A stretch of 64,000 nt of DNA. Source: Streptomyces klenkii (GTDB taxonomy: Bacteria; Actinomycetota; Actinomycetes; Streptomycetales; Streptomycetaceae). The notes below the pieces were generated by a model. That model saw only the letters and a program-made list of their open reading frames with translations. It did not search any database and was not told the origin of the DNA. Positions 1-11,500 of this stretch are shown here, one piece after another. Numbering within the stretch: position 1 is the first letter of the stretch; every line of letters starts with the position of its first letter. Location of the stretch: the NCBI RefSeq assembly GCF_003626645.1, contig NZ_RBAM01000001.1:682001-746000 (forward strand). The letters run 5' to 3'. Both the position numbers and the translations under genes were made by a program.

Positions 1-3000
1 AAGTGGGTCACGGCCGATCTGCACCAGACCCGCCAACGGCTGCTGGAGGCCGAGTCCGGCAAGCAGGAGCCCATCGCCATCGTCGGAATGTCCTGCCGGT
101 TCCCGGGCGGGGTGCGGTCGCCGGAAGAGTTCTGGCAGTTGCTGCACGAGGGCCGGGACGGCATCTCGGCGTTCCCCACGGACCGCGGCTGGGACCTCGG
201 CCTGCTGACGGGCGACGGTGACGGCACGCGGGCGGCCGCCGAGGGAGGCTTCGTCGACGCCGCCGCGTTCGACGCCGGCTTCTTCGGCATCTCGCCGCGC
301 GAGGCCGTGGCGATGGACCCCCAGCAGCGGCTGCTGCTGGAGACCTCCTGGGAAGCCCTGGAGCGGGCCGGCATCGACCCCGGCTCCCTGCGGGGCAGCG
401 AGACCGGGGTGTTCGCCGGGACGAACGGCGTCGACTACGTCGGCGTCGTGATGAACTCCCGCGAGGACGTCGAAGGCCACGCCAGCACCGGACTCGCCGG
501 CAGCGTCCTCTCCGGGCGGATCTCGTACAGCCTCGGCCTGGAAGGGCCGGCGGTCACCGTCGACACCGCGTGCTCGTCCTCCCTCGTCTCGCTGCACCTG
601 GCGGCCCACGCCCTGCGCTCCGGCGAGTGCACGCTGGCGCTGGCCGGCGGGGTGACGGTGCTGTCGAGCCCGATGAGCTTCGCCGGGTTCGCCCGGCAGG
701 GCGGGCTGGCGGCGGACGGCCGGTGCAAGGCGTTCGCGGACGCGGCCGACGGCACGAGCTGGTCCGAGGGCGCCGGCGTCCTCGTCCTGGAACGCCTCTC
801 CGACGCACAGCGCAACGGCCACGACATCCTCGCCGTCGTCCGCGGCTCGGCGGTGAACCAGGACGGCGCGTCCAACGGCCTGACGGCGCCCAACGGCCCG
901 TCGCAGCAGCGCGTCATCCGTCAGGCGCTGGCGAACGCCGGACTGTCGGCGTCCGAGGTGGACGCCGTCGAGGCGCACGGGACGGGCACGACGCTCGGCG
1001 ACCCGATCGAGGCCCAGGCGCTGCTGGCCACGTACGGCCAGGACCGCGACCCCGGGCGCCCGCTGCGGCTGGGATCGGTCAAGTCGAACATCGGGCACAC
1101 GCAGGCCGCGGCGGGCGTGGCGGGGATCATCAAGATGGTCCTGGCGATGCGGCACGGCGTCCTGCCGAAGACGCTGCACGTGGACGCGCCGTCGTCGCAC
1201 GTGGACTGGTCGTCCGGCGCGGTGGAGCTGCTGGCGGAGGCCGGGACGTGGCCCGAGGCGGACCGGCCGTGGCGGGCGGGCGTGTCGTCGTTCGGAATCG
1301 GCGGCACGAACGCCCACGTCATCGTCGAGCAGGCGCCGGCCGCCGAGGAGCCCGGCGCCGACGACGAGCCGAAGATCTCACCGGCGGCCGTGCCGTGGCC
1401 GCTCTCCGCGAAGTCCGAGGGAGCGCTGGCGGAACAGCTGGCGCGGATCTCCGCGCTGACCGGCGCCTCACCGCTCGACACGGGCTTCTCGCTGGCCACG
1501 TCCCGCGCCCGTCTCGAACACCGCGCGGTGCTGCTGGCGGGGGAGGACGGGACCGTCGAGGTCGCGCGCGGGCTCGCCGGGGACATGGCCGGAAAGCTCG
1601 CGGTGCTGTTCTCGGGGCAGGGCTCGCAGCGGGTGGGGATGGGCCGGGAGCTGTACGGGCGGTTCCCGGTGTTCGCGGAGGCGCTGGACGCCGTGCTCGG
1701 GCATTTCGACGCCGAGCTGCGGGAGGTGATGTTCTCGGACCCGGAGCGCCTGGAGGAGACGGGCTTTACGCAGCCGGCGCTGTTCGCGGTCGAGGTGGCG
1801 CTGTTCCGGCTGGTCGAATCCTGGGGGATCCGGCCCGATTTCGTGGCGGGGCATTCGATCGGTGAGGTCGCGGCGGCGCATGTGGCGGGGGTGTTCTCGC
1901 TGGAGGACGCATGCCGTCTGGTGGCGGCGCGTGCGCGGCTGATGCAGGCGCTGCCTGCCGGTGGTGCGATGGTCGCCGTCCAGGCGGCGGAGGACGAGGT
2001 GACCGCGCGGCTGGTGGACGGGGTGTCCATCGCGGCGGTCAACGGCCCGCAGTCCGTCGTTCTCGCGGGTGATGAAGCCGAGGTGCTGCGGATTGCCGAG
2101 GGATTCGCCGCCGAGGGCCGCAAGACGCAGCGGCTGGCGGTGAGTCACGCCTTCCATTCGGCGTTGATGGAGCCGATGCTGGAGGAGTTCCGCGAGGTCG
2201 CGGAGGGTTTGTCGTATGAGGCGCCGCGGATTCCCGTGGTGTCGAACGTGACGGGTGGGATCGCCACCGGGGAACTGGTGTGCTCGGCCGGCTACTGGGT
2301 GTGGCACGTCCGCGAAACGGTCCGCTTCGCCGACGGCATACAGACGCTCGCCGCCGAAGGCGCCCGCGTGTTCCTGGAACTGGGGCCGGACGGTGTGCTG
2401 ACGGCCATGGCCCAGCACACCCTCGACGACACCTGCACAGCCGTACCGGCCCTCCGCAAGGACCGCCCCGAGGAGACGGCTCTCCTCACCGCCCTCGCGC
2501 GCCTCCACGTGACGGGTGTGGAGGTGGACTGGCCGGCCCTCTTCGAGGGGACGGGCGCCCGCCGCGTCGACCTGCCCACCTACCCCTTCCAGCACGAGCG
2601 GTACTGGCCCAGGCCCGCCGCGCTCACCGGGGACGTGACCGGCGCCGGCCTCGCCCCGGCGGAGCACCCCCTGCTGGGTGCGATGCTCGCGCTCGCCGAC
2701 TCTGGCGAGGTCGTGTTCACGGGCCGGCTGTCCCTCCGGACCCACCCCTGGCTCACCGACCACGCCATCGGCAGCAACGTCCTCTTCCCGGCCACCGGCT
2801 TCCTCGAACTGGCCCTGCGCGCCGGCGACCAGCTCGGCTGCGACCGGGTCGAGGAGTTCGTCCTCCTCACCCCGCTCGTCCTGCCCGAGGAAGGCGCCGC
2901 ACAGGTCCAGGTGCTGGTCGGAGCAGCCGACGAGGTGGGCGCCCGCACGATCTCCGTGCACTCGCGCGCCGACGGCGCGCCCGACGGGGAGTGGGTCCAG

Positions 3001-6000
3001 CACGCCACCGGCAGGCTGACCGACGGGGAGGAGCGGACCGAGGACTTCGGCGCGCAGGAGTGGCCGCCCCGGGACGCGGTGGCCGTCGACCTGGAGGGCT
3101 TCTACGAGGGAACCGGGTACGGTCCCGCCTTCCAGGGCCTGCGCTCGGTCTGGCAGCGGGAGAACGAGGTCCATCTCGAAGCCGCGCTCCCGGAGGGCGC
3201 CGCCGGTGAGGCCGGGGCGTTCGGCATCCACCCGGCGCTGCTGGACGCGGTGATCCAGTCCCACCGGATGGCCGGTGTCGGCACCGACGACCAGCTCCTC
3301 ATGCCCTTCGCCTGGCGCGGCGTGTCCCTGCACGCCGGCGGGGCCGCGGTCGTGCGGGCACGGGTCACGAGAACGGGCGACGACAGCGTGTCGATCGCGG
3401 CGGTCGACGTCGAAGGCGCGCCCGTGCTGTCGGCGGAGGCCCTGGTCCTGCGCGGCACGTCGGCGGCGGCCCCGGCCGCGCGCGGCGCGGGACACGACGC
3501 GCTGCTGTCACTGGAGTGGGTGCCCGCGCCCGAGGCGACGGCTGCCGAGGTGCCGGACGCCGGGGTCCGGTGCGTGACCCTGGGCGCCGGCGCCGACCGG
3601 TTCGGCGCGGGCGCGTCGGTCGCCTCCCTGGCCGGCCTCACCGGCGACGAAGACCTGGTACTGGTGCCCGTGTCCGGCACGGACACCGACGGGCCCGCCG
3701 CCGACCTGACCGCCACCGACGTACCCGCTTCCGCGCACGAGCTGACAGCCCGTGTCCTGGGCCTGCTCCAGGAATGGTCCGCCGGAGAGCACCGCGCCGG
3801 GTCGCGCCTGGTGTTCGTCACCCGCGGCGCCGTCTCCGCCGACGACGGCGAGACCGTACGGGACCTGGCCGCGGCCGCCGTGTGGGGTCTGGTGCGGTCG
3901 GCGCAGTCGGAGAACCCCGGCCGGTTCGTCCTGGTGGACGCCGCGGACGGCGACGTCCCGGCCCTGCTCCCCGTCCTGCCGGGCCTGCTGGCCGGCGGCG
4001 ACGAAGGGTTCGTGGTGCGCGACGGCGCCGTCCGGGTGCCCCGGCTGGCCCGCCCGGGCGCCGGAGCGGGCCTGCTGCCCCCCGCCGGAGTGCCGTGGCG
4101 GCTCGGCACGGGCGCCGGGGGAAGCCTCGACGACCTGCTGCTCGCGCCCTGCCCGGAGACCCTGGAGCCGCTCGCGCCGGGGCAGGTGCGGCTGGCGGTC
4201 CGGGCCGCGGGCGTGAACTTCCGCGACGTCCTCAACGCCCTGGGCATGTACCCCGGCGAGGCCGGGCTGCTCGGCGCCGAGGGCGCCGGCGTGGTGACCG
4301 GAACCGGGCCCGGGGTGACCGGACTGCGCCCGGGCGACCGCGTGACGGGCATGCTGTTCGGCGGCTTCGGCCCCGTGGCCGTGGCCGACGAACGGCTCCT
4401 GACCCGTATCCCCGACGGCTGGTCGTACGAGCGGGCGGCGTCGGTGCCGCTGGTCTTCCTGACCGCCCTCTACGCCTTCACGGATCTGGCGGACCTGCGG
4501 CCCGGCGAGAAGGTCCTCATCCACGCCGGCGCCGGCGGTGTCGGAATGGCGGCGATCCAGCTGGCGAAGCACCTGGGCGCCGAAGTGTTCGCCACGGCCA
4601 GCGAAGGCAAGTGGGACACCCTGCGCGAGCTGGGCGTCCCCGACACCCACATCGCGTCGTCCCGCACCACCGACTTCGAACAGCGCTTCCTTGAGGTCAC
4701 GGGTGGCCGCGGTGTGGACGTGGTCCTCAACGCCCTCGCCGGAGAGTTCGTCGACGCCTCGCTGCGGCTGACCGCCCCCGGCGGCCGGTTCCTGGAGATG
4801 GGCAAGACCGACATCCGCGACCCCGAGTCGGCCACCGGAGTCCGCTACCGCGCCTTCGACCTCGCGGAAGCCGGACCCGAGCGCACCCAGGAGATGCTGA
4901 CCGAGCTGCTGGAGCTGTTCGCCGACGGCGCGCTGCGCCCCCTGCCGGTCGCCACCTGGGACGTACGCAGGGCCCCCGAGGCGTTCCGCCACATGAGCCG
5001 GGCCCAGCACATCGGCAAGATCGTGCTGACCATGCCGCGCGCATGGAACCCGGACGGCACCGTACTCATCACCGGCGGCACCGGCGGCCTGGGCCGCGAA
5101 ATCGCCCGTCACCTGGTGACCGAGCACGGCGTGAAGCACCTGACGCTGGCGAGCCGGAGCGGCCCGGACGCGCCGGGAGCGGCGGAACTCCGCGACGAAC
5201 TGGCCGGCCTCGGCGCCCGGACGACCATCGTCGCGTGCGACGCGGCCGACCGCGAGGCGGTGGCCGCGCTCGTGGCCTCGGTCCCGGCCGGGCACCCGCT
5301 GACGGCCGTGATCCACACGGCCGGCGTGCTGGACGACGGCGTGGTGACGTCGCTGACCGCCGACCGGCTGTCGGCCGTGCTGCGCCCGAAGGCGGACGCC
5401 GCCTGGCACCTGCACGAAGCCACCCAGGAACTCGACCTGGCCGCGTTCGTCCTGTTCTCGTCCATCTCAGGCGTGACCGGCACCCCCGGCCAGGGCAACT
5501 ACGCCGCCGGCAACGTCTTCCTCGACGCGCTCGCCCGGCACCGCACGGCGCGCGGCCTGCCCGCCCAGTCCCTGTCGTGGGGCGCGTGGGCGCAGGACAG
5601 CGGCATGACGGCCGGGCTGTCCGAGGCGGACATGCGGCGCATCTCCTCCTACGGGGCGGCCCCCCTCTCCGTCGGCCAGGGACTCGCCCTGCTCGACGCG
5701 GCGGGGGAGTGCGCCGCCGCCCACCTCGTCGTGCTCGGCCGGGCCTCCGGGCCGGTACGCGCCGCCGGCCCTGTACCGCCCGTGCTGCGCGGCCTGGTCA
5801 AGTCCGGCCGCCGTGCCGCCGCGGCCACCGCCACCGGCGGCGGCGCGGCCGCACAGTTCGCCGGGCGGCTGGCGGGGCTGGGCGAGGGCGAGCGCGCCCG
5901 CCTCGTGACCGACCTGGTGCGGGCCGAGGCCGCGGCCGTACTGGGGCACGCGTCGGCCGAGGGCGTCGAGGTCCACCGGGACTTCTTCGAGCTGGGCTTC

Positions 6001-7041
6001 GACTCCCTGACCGCGGTCGAGCTCCGCAACCGGATCGCCGCGGCCACGGACCTGCAACTGCCCGCCACCGTGGTCTTCGACAACAGGACCCCCGAGAACC
6101 TCGCCACGTGGCTGCACAGCGAACTCGCCGGGCGGCCGGGCCCGGACGGCACCCCCTCCGGCGCGGGAGACGGCGGCCCGGCCGCCGGGCGGGAGGTCGA
6201 CTCGCTGGAGCGGATGTTCCTCGCAGCCGTCGACAGCGGCCGGACCCTGGAGGCCCGGCGCATGGTCACGGCCCTGGGGGCCATCCGCCCGACCTTCGAG
6301 AACACGGCCGAGCTGGAAGACCTGCCGCTGCCGACCACGCTCGCCGAGGGCCCCGGCAGCCCCCGGCTGATCTGCGTCAGCACGCCCACCGCCAACGGCG
6401 GCGTCCACGAATACGCCCGGTTCGCCGCGCCCTTCCGCGGCCGGCGGCAGGTCTGCGCCCTGCCGCTGGCGGGCTTCGCCGCGGGGGAGCGGCTGCCCGC
6501 CACGGCCGCGGCCGCGACCAGGATCATCGCGGAGAGCGCGCTGAACGCGAGCGACGGCGAGCCCTTCGTCCTGGCCGGGCACTCCTCCGCCGGAGCGTTC
6601 GCCTACGCGGCCGCGGGCCTGCTGGAGAACACGTGGGGCATCAAGCCCGCGGCCGTGGTGCTGCTGGACACCCTCAGCATCCGGCACGAGAGCAGCGAGG
6701 ACATCGACTACCTCGGCCTGATGCGGCGGTTCTTCTCGGTCGACGAGATCTCCCCGGTGCGGATGACCAACTCCAGGCTGTCCGCGATGGGCTGGTGGAT
6801 GACCCTGCTCAAGGGGATCGACGCGCAGCCCACGACCGCCCCCGTGCTGACCGTCCTGGCGGCGCGGCAGGCCGAAGGCGTCGCGCCCGCCGCCGGGGCG
6901 GACGGCGAGGAGCAGGGCGCCCTGGTCCCCGGGGCCTGCGTCCGCAAGGTCGACGCCGACCACTTCTCCATGGTCAAGGCGGACGCCCCCGCGACCGCGG
7001 AGATCGTGGAGAGCTGGCTCGGCACCCTCGGCGGAGCGTGA
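1..7041 (+). CDS. Terminal type I polyketide synthase module, KS-AT-DH-ER-KR-ACP-TE (5' end outside window)
   Basis: This protein would add the last two-carbon unit of the polyketide and release it as a macrolactone. The frame is open from base 1, and the first residues ([18 protein letters not shown]) are the helical docking segment that normally opens such proteins, so only about a dozen residues should be missing. Domains by nucleotide: KS 67-1335 (DTACSSS, HGTGT, NIGHT), AT about 1600-2420 (GHSIGE and HAFH, malonyl type), DH 2660-3470, ER 4130-5030 ([10 protein letters not shown]), KR 5050-5670 (LDD, so B-type; catalytic NYAAGN), ACP 5880-6120 (GFDSL), TE 6340-7035 (Ser in GHSSAG, Asp in LLDT, His in DADHFS). 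The first DH motif reads [10 protein letters not shown], with the glycine one place early compared with HxxxGxxxxP in the other modules, so DH activity is uncertain. If all domains work, C2-C3 of the lactone is saturated. It is the polyene NysK/PimS4 position, but those lack an ER. Confidence 0.96.
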   Translation, partial: KWVTADLHQTRQRLLEAESGKQEPIAIVGMSCRFPGGVRSPEEFWQLLHEGRDGISAFPTDRGWDLGLLTGDGDGTRAAAEGGFVDAAAFDAGFFGISPREAVAMDPQQRLLLETSWEALERAGIDPGSLRGSETGVFAGTNGVDYVGVVMNSREDVEGHASTGLAGSVLSGRISYSLGLEGPAVTVDTACSSSLVSLHLAAHALRSGECTLALAGGVTVLSSPMSFAGFARQGGLAADGRCKAFADAADGTSWSEGAGVLVLERLSDAQRNGHDILAVVRGSAVNQDGASNGLTAPNGPSQQRVIRQALANAGLSASEVDAVEAHGTGTTLGDPIEAQALLATYGQDRDPGRPLRLGSVKSNIGHTQAAAGVAGIIKMVLAMRHGVLPKTLHVDAPSSHVDWSSGAVELLAEAGTWPEADRPWRAGVSSFGIGGTNAHVIVEQAPAAEEPGADDEPKISPAAVPWPLSAKSEGALAEQLARISALTGASPLDTGFSLATSRARLEHRAVLLAGEDGTVEVARGLAGDMAGKLAVLFSGQGSQRVGMGRELYGRFPVFAEALDAVLGHFDAELREVMFSDPERLEETGFTQPALFAVEVALFRLVESWGIRPDFVAGHSIGEVAAAHVAGVFSLEDACRLVAARARLMQALPAGGAMVAVQAAEDEVTARLVDGVSIAAVNGPQSVVLAGDEAEVLRIAEGFAAEGRKTQRLAVSHAFHSALMEPMLEEFREVAEGLSYEAPRIPVVSNVTGGIATGELVCSAGYWVWHVRETVRFADGIQTLAAEGARVFLELGPDGVLTAMAQHTLDDTCTAVPALRKDRPEETALLTALARLHVTGVEVDWPALFEGTGARRVDLPTYPFQHERYWPRPAALTGDVTGAGLAPAEHPLLGAMLALADSGEVVFTGRLSLRTHPWLTDHAIGSNVLFPATGFLELALRAGDQLGCDRVEEFVLLTPLVLPEEGAAQVQVLVGAADEVGARTISVHSRADGAPDGEWVQHATGRLTDGEERTEDFGAQEWPPRDAVAVDLEGFYEGTGYGPAFQGLRSVWQRENEVHLEAALPEGAAGEAGAFGIHPALLDAVIQSHRMAGVGTDDQLLMPFAWRGVSLHAGGAAVVRARVTRTGDDSVSIAAVDVEGAPVLSAEALVLRGTSAAAPAARGAGHDALLSLEWVPAPEATAAEVPDAGVRCVTLGAGADRFGAGASVASLAGLTGDEDLVLVPVSGTDTDGPAADLTATDVPASAHELTARVLGLLQEWSAGEHRAGSRLVFVTRGAVSADDGETVRDLAAAAVWGLVRSAQSENPGRFVLVDAADGDVPALLPVLPGLLAGGDEGFVVRDGAVRVPRLARPGAGAGLLPPAGVPWRLGTGAGGSLDDLLLAPCPETLEPLAPGQVRLAVRAAGVNFRDVLNALGMYPGEAGLLGAEGAGVVTGTGPGVTGLRPGDRVTGMLFGGFGPVAVADERLLTRIPDGWSYERAASVPLVFLTALYAFTDLADLRPGEKVLIHAGAGGVGMAAIQLAKHLGAEVFATASEGKWDTLRELGVPDTHIASSRTTDFEQRFLEVTGGRGVDVVLNALAGEFVDASLRLTAPGGRFLEMGKTDIRDPESATGVRYRAFDLAEAGPERTQEMLTELLELFADGALRPLPVATWDVRRAPEAFRHMSRAQHIGKIVLTMPRAWNPDGTVLITGGTGGLGREIARHLVTEHGVKHLTLASRSGPDAPGAAELRDELAGLGARTTIVACDAADREAVAALVASVPAGHPLTAVIHTAGVLDDGVVTSLTADRLSAVLRPKADAAWHLHEATQELDLAAFVLFSSISGVTGTPGQGNYAAGNVFLDALARHRTARGLPAQSLSWGAWAQDSGMTAGLSEADMRRISSYGAAPLSVGQGLALLDAAGECAAAHLVVLGRASGPVRAAGPVPPVLRGLVKSGRRAAAATATGGGAAAQFAGRLAGLGEGERARLVTDLVRAEAAAVLGHASAEGVEVHRDFFELGFDSLTAVELRNRIAAATDLQLPATVVFDNRTPENLATWLHSELAGRPGPDGTPSGAGDGGPAAGREVDSLERMFLAAVDSGRTLEARRMVTALGAIRPTFENTAELEDLPLPTTLAEGPGSPRLICVSTPTANGGVHEYARFAAPFRGRRQVCALPLAGFAAGERLPATAAAATRIIAESALNASDGEPFVLAGHSSAGAFAYAAAGLLENTWGIKPAAVVLLDTLSIRHESSEDIDYLGLMRRFFSVDEISPVRMTNSRLSAMGWWMTLLKGIDAQPTTAPVLTVLAARQAEGVAPAAGADGEEQGALVPGACVRKVDADHFSMVKADAPATAEIVESWLGTLGGA

Positions 7042-7142
7042 CGGCGACCTCATCTCCCCTACGGGCCACCGACATCCCCCCTCCGGGCCCCCGACCGAAC
7101 GCGTCACCAGTACCGACCCATGTGTGAAAGGCAGGACCGGCC

Positions 7143-8333
7143 ATGACCGCTTCCCCCCGAGAGCTGCCCTCCCTCGGCCTCGAACCGCCCGAGTTCCTCC
7201 GGGTGAGCCCGCTGCTGCGCGGCCTCCAGGAGCAGGCGCCCATCTGCCGGGTGCGCACCCCCGCGGGCGACGAAGGCTGGCTGGTGACCCGCCACGCCGA
7301 GCTCAAGGAGCTGCTGCACGACGAGCGCTTCGGCCGCTCGCACCCCGACCCGGCGAACGCGGCCCGGTACGTCAGGAATCCGTTCCTCGACCTGATGATC
7401 ACCGATACCGACGCCGACGCCGGCCGCCGGACGCACACCGAGACCCGCCGCCTGCTCACCCCGATGTTCTCCGCGCGGCGCGTGCGCGAGATGGCGCCCA
7501 AGGTCGAGGCCGTCGTGGAGGCCGCGCTGGACGAATTCATCGCCCAGGGCGCGCCCGGCGACCTGCACGGCGGGCTCTCTACACCGGTCGCCCTGACGGT
7601 GCTGTGCGACATCATCGGCATCCCCCCGCACAGCCGCGGAGAGCTGATGACGCTGCTGGCCCGGATGGCCCTGCTGGACAGCCGCGAGAGCGTGGAACGC
7701 GGACAGCGCGACCTCTTCGCGTTCGTCGAGGGGCTGGTCGGGCAGAAGCGCGCCGAGCCCGGCGAGGACATCATGACCCGCCTCTCCGAAGGCGGACTCC
7801 CCGAAGCACGCGTGGCACCGCTGGCCGTGGGCCTGCTCTTCGCCGGGCTGGACAGCGTCGTCACGATCATGGACCACGGGGTGGTGCTCCTGGCCGGCCA
7901 CCCGAAACAGCGCGCGGCGGCCCTGGCCGACCCGGCCGCCATGACGCACGCCGTGGAGGAAGTGCTGCGGGCGGCCAAGGCCGGCGGGTCGATCCTGCCG
8001 CGCTACGCCACCGAGGACGTCGAAACCGGCGGAGTGACCATCCGGGCCGGGGACCTGATCCTCTTCGACTACAGCCTCCCCAACTTCGACGAGCGGGCCT
8101 TCGACGCACCGGAGCGGTTCGACATCACCAGGGCCCCCAACCCGCACCTCACCTTCGCCCACGGCATCTGGCACTGCATCGGCGCCCCCCTGGCGCGCAT
8201 CGAGCTCAACACGCTGTTCACCCGGCTGTTCACCCGGCTGCCCGGCCTGCGCCTGGCCCTTCCGGCGGACGACCTGCGGCTTCTCGAAGGCCAGCTGTCC
8301 GGCGGCTTCACCAAGCTGCCGGTGACCTGGTAA
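7143..8333 (+). CDS. Cytochrome P450, CYP161-like polyene tailoring oxidase (PimD/NysL/AmphL type)
   Basis: A 396-residue soluble P450. The heme loop is FAHGIWHCIGAP with the cysteine ligand, the K-helix ExxR is in EEVLRA, and the I-helix reads FAGLDS, with Asp-Ser in place of the usual acid-Thr pair. It begins 101 bp after the thioesterase-bearing PKS on the same strand, and the ATG follows a purine-rich GAAAGGCAGGA ribosome site. A strong hairpin follows it (8367-8428). In nystatin, amphotericin and pimaricin clusters a P450 of this general type makes a late ring hydroxylation or epoxidation. The position beside the PKS and the overall sequence suggest the same here. The P450 assignment is certain. 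The CYP161 assignment rests on recalled similarity, and the site of oxidation cannot be read from the sequence. Confidence 0.9.
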   Translation: MTASPRELPSLGLEPPEFLRVSPLLRGLQEQAPICRVRTPAGDEGWLVTRHAELKELLHDERFGRSHPDPANAARYVRNPFLDLMITDTDADAGRRTHTETRRLLTPMFSARRVREMAPKVEAVVEAALDEFIAQGAPGDLHGGLSTPVALTVLCDIIGIPPHSRGELMTLLARMALLDSRESVERGQRDLFAFVEGLVGQKRAEPGEDIMTRLSEGGLPEARVAPLAVGLLFAGLDSVVTIMDHGVVLLAGHPKQRAAALADPAAMTHAVEEVLRAAKAGGSILPRYATEDVETGGVTIRAGDLILFDYSLPNFDERAFDAPERFDITRAPNPHLTFAHGIWHCIGAPLARIELNTLFTRLFTRLPGLRLALPADDLRLLEGQLSGGFTKLPVTW

Positions 8334-8366
8334 CCACGACCGCCCGGCCCACCCCCCACCCCCCAC

Positions 8367-8428
8367 CGACGCCCGTATGCGCGCTCCCGCCCTCGCCCCG
8401 CGAGAGGGGCCCGCGCATACGGGCGTCG
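8367..8428 (+). terminator. Hairpin terminator with 17-bp perfect stem between the P450 and the six-module PKS
   Basis: The arms 8367-8383 and 8412-8428 are exact inverted repeats (left arm CGACGCCCGTATGCGCG). The 28-nt loop contains a smaller CTCG/CGAG stem. No T tract follows, as is usual in Streptomyces terminators. It implies that the giant PKS gene downstream has its own promoter. Confidence 0.75.
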
Positions 8429-8432
8429 TGCT

Positions 8433-8448
8433 CTACGGAATCCCGGAG
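8433..8448 (+). promoter_or_regulatory. Candidate PAS-LuxR (PimM-type) operator before the six-module PKS
   Basis: The 16-mer CTACGGAATCCCGGAG matches 13 of 16 positions of the PimM consensus CTVGGGAWWTCCCBAG as I recall it from the pimaricin literature. It lies about 98 bp before the PKS ATG and just after the terminator hairpin, where a promoter is needed. It shares the start CTACGGA with the site at 52011-52026. Confidence 0.5.
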
Positions 8449-8545
8449 TCGCCCTTGAGGAGGATGGCACTTGATAACGGGTCACACGTGAGTGTCGACG
8501 CTCTGTGCCCCAGAACCGGCATTCCACGAGGAGTTGGCGTTCCTG

Positions 8546-11500
8546 ATGTCGAACGAGGCCAAGCTGCGCGAGTACCTCAAGCGCGCCATCGCAGACCTCC
8601 ACGAGACGCGGCAGCAACTGGGCGAGACGGAGTACCAGCAGCGCGAGCCCATAGCGATCGTCTCCATGGCCTGCCGGTTCCCCGGCGGCGTCCGCTCCCC
8701 GGAGGAGCTGTGGGAGCTGCTGCGCGGCGGCGGCGACGCGATCTCCGCGTTCCCCGGGAACCGCGGCTGGGACCTCGACGGACTCTACGACCCCGACCCG
8801 GAGCACCCGGGCACCGCCTACGCCCGCGAGGGCGGATTCCTCCACGACGCGGGCGAGTTCGACCCCGGCTTCTTCGGGATCTCCCCCCGCGAGGCCCTCG
8901 CCATGGACCCGCAGCAGCGGCTGCTGCTGGAGACCGCGTGGGAAGCCGTCGAACGGGCCGGCATCGACCCGGAGTCCCTCGCGGGCAGCAGCACCGGCGT
9001 GTTCGTCGGCACCGGCCACAGCGGCTACGACGCGGCCGGCGGCCGGCGGCCGGACGAGGTCGGCGGCCACCTGCTCACCGGCAACGTCATCAGCATCGCC
9101 TCCGGCCGCATCTCGTACGTCCTCGGCCTCGAAGGCCCCGCCCTGACCGTGGACACGGCGTGCTCCTCGTCACTGGTCTCCCTCCACCTGGCGGCGCAGG
9201 CGCTGCGGCGGGGCGAATGCTCCCTCGCCCTCGTGGGCGGCGCGACCGTGATGTCCACCCCGCAGATGTTCGTGGAGTTCTCCCGCCAGCGCGGCCTGGC
9301 CCCCGACGGGCGCTGCAAGCCCTTCGCGGCCGCCGCCGACGGCACCGGCTGGAGCGAAGGCGTCGGACTGCTCCTCGTCGAGCGGCTCTCCGACGCCGTG
9401 CGCAACGGCCACCCCGTGCTCGCCGTGCTGAAGGGCTCGGCCGTCAACCAGGACGGCGCGTCCAACGGGCTGACCGCCCCCAACGGCCCCTCCCAGCAGC
9501 GGGTCATCCGCCAGGCGCTGGCGAGCGCAGGACTCTCGGCCCCCGACGTCGACGCCGTCGAGGCCCACGGCACCGGCACCAGGCTCGGCGACCCCATCGA
9601 GGCCCAGGCCCTGCTCGCCACGTACGGACAGCAGCGCCCCGCGGACCGGCCCGTGCTGATCGGCTCCATGAAGTCCAACATCGGGCACACCCAGGCCGCC
9701 GCCGGCATCGCCGGCGTCATCAAGATGGTCCTGGCGATGCGGCACGGAGAGCTGCCCGGCACCCTGCACCTGGACGCGCCCACCCCGCACGCCGACTGGA
9801 GCGAGGGCGAGGCCAGGCTCCTCACGGACACCGAGCCCTGGCCCGCGGCGGACCGCCCGCGCCGCGCCGCCGTCTCCTCCTTCGGCATCAGCGGCACCAA
9901 CGCCCACGTCATCCTGGAACAGGCGCCCCCGCGCGAGACCGAGCCGGCGCCCGCCCCGGCCGCCCGGCCCGGCGCGCTGCCCTGGATCCTGTCCGCGCGC
10001 ACCGGCGAGGCCCTGCGCGCCCAGGCCGCCCGGCTCGGCCGCCACGTCCGCGCCCGCACCGGCCTCGAACCGGCCGCCGTCGCCCACTCCCTCGTGGCCA
10101 CCAGACCCCTCATGGAACACCGCGCCGCCGTCGTCGCGGGCGACCGGGACGCCTTCCTCAGCGGCCTGGACGCCCTCGCCGAAGGCCGCACCGCGTCCGG
10201 CCTGGTGACCGGCATCGCCGCCACCGCACCCACCGCGTTCCTCTTCACCGGCCAGGGCTCCCAGCGGCCGGGAACGGGGCGCGAACTGTACGGCGCCCAC
10301 CCCGAGTTCGCCAAGGCCTTCGACGCGGCGTGCGCCGAACTCGACCCGTACCTGGAACACCCCGTCCGCGACGTCGCCTTCGCCGAGGACGGCACGGACG
10401 AAGCCGCCCTGCTCGACCGGACCGCCTACACCCAGGCCGTCCTCTTCGCCTTCGAGACCGCCCTGTTCCGGCTCCTCGAATCCTGGGGCACGGCACCGCA
10501 GTTCGTCGCAGGCCACTCCATCGGCGAGCTCGCCGCCGCCCACGTGGCCGGCGTCCTCTCCCTCCCGGACGCCGCACGGCTCGTCGCCGCCCGCGGCACC
10601 CTCATGCAGGCACTGCCCGAAGGCGGTGCCATGGTGGCGATCCAGGCCACCGAGGACGAGATCCGCGCCTCCCTCACCGGCCACGAGGACCACGCCGCCC
10701 TCGCCGCGGTCAACGGCCCCGACGCCGTGGTCGTCTCGGGCGACGAAGAGGCCGTCTCCCTGATCGCCGCCCGCTGGGAGGAACAGGGACGCCGCACCAA
10801 GCGGCTGCGCGTGAGCCACGCCTTCCACTCCCCGCGCATGGACGGCATGCTGGAGGACTTCCGGCGCGTCGCCGAAGACCTGGAGTTCCACGCCCCCCGC
10901 ATCCCGGTGGTCTCCACGGTCACCGGAGCGCTCGCCACCGACGAGGAACTGCGCTCGCCCGCGTACTGGGTCCGGCAGGTCCGCGACACCGTCCGCTTCA
11001 GCGACGCCGTACGCACCCTCGAGGCCGAAGGCGTCACCACGTTCGTGGAGATCGGCCCCGGCGCCGTGCTCACCCCCATGGCCGGCGACGCCCTCACCAC
11101 CGTCGAACAGCCCGTCCTCGTCCCCCTCCTGCGCACCGGGCGCCCCGAGGCACAGGCCCTCGCCGAGGGCATCGCCATCGCCTCCGCGCACGGCACCCGC
11201 GTCGACTGGGCCGCCTGCCTCGGCACCCTCGGCGCCGCCCGCGCCGACCTGCCCACCTACGCCTTCCAGCGCCAGTGGTACTGGCTGGAGGAGCCCGGGC
11301 CGGCCGACGGGCAGCCGGCCGCCGCCGAAGCCGGCGAGGCCGGATTCTGGGAAGCCGTCGAACGCGAAGACCTGGAAGGGCTCTCGGCCGTCCTGGCCCT
11401 CGACGGCAACGAGGCCGGCTCGCTCGGCAGCCTCCTGCCCACGCTCTCGTCATGGCGCAAGCAACGCAAGGCCCAGGCCCTGGCCGACAGCTGGAGCTAC

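Noticed and set aside
8492..8545. GTG at 8492 as the start of the six-module PKS
   Set aside because: It has no ribosome site and adds 18 residues before the canonical docking helix, which begins exactly at the ATG at 8546.
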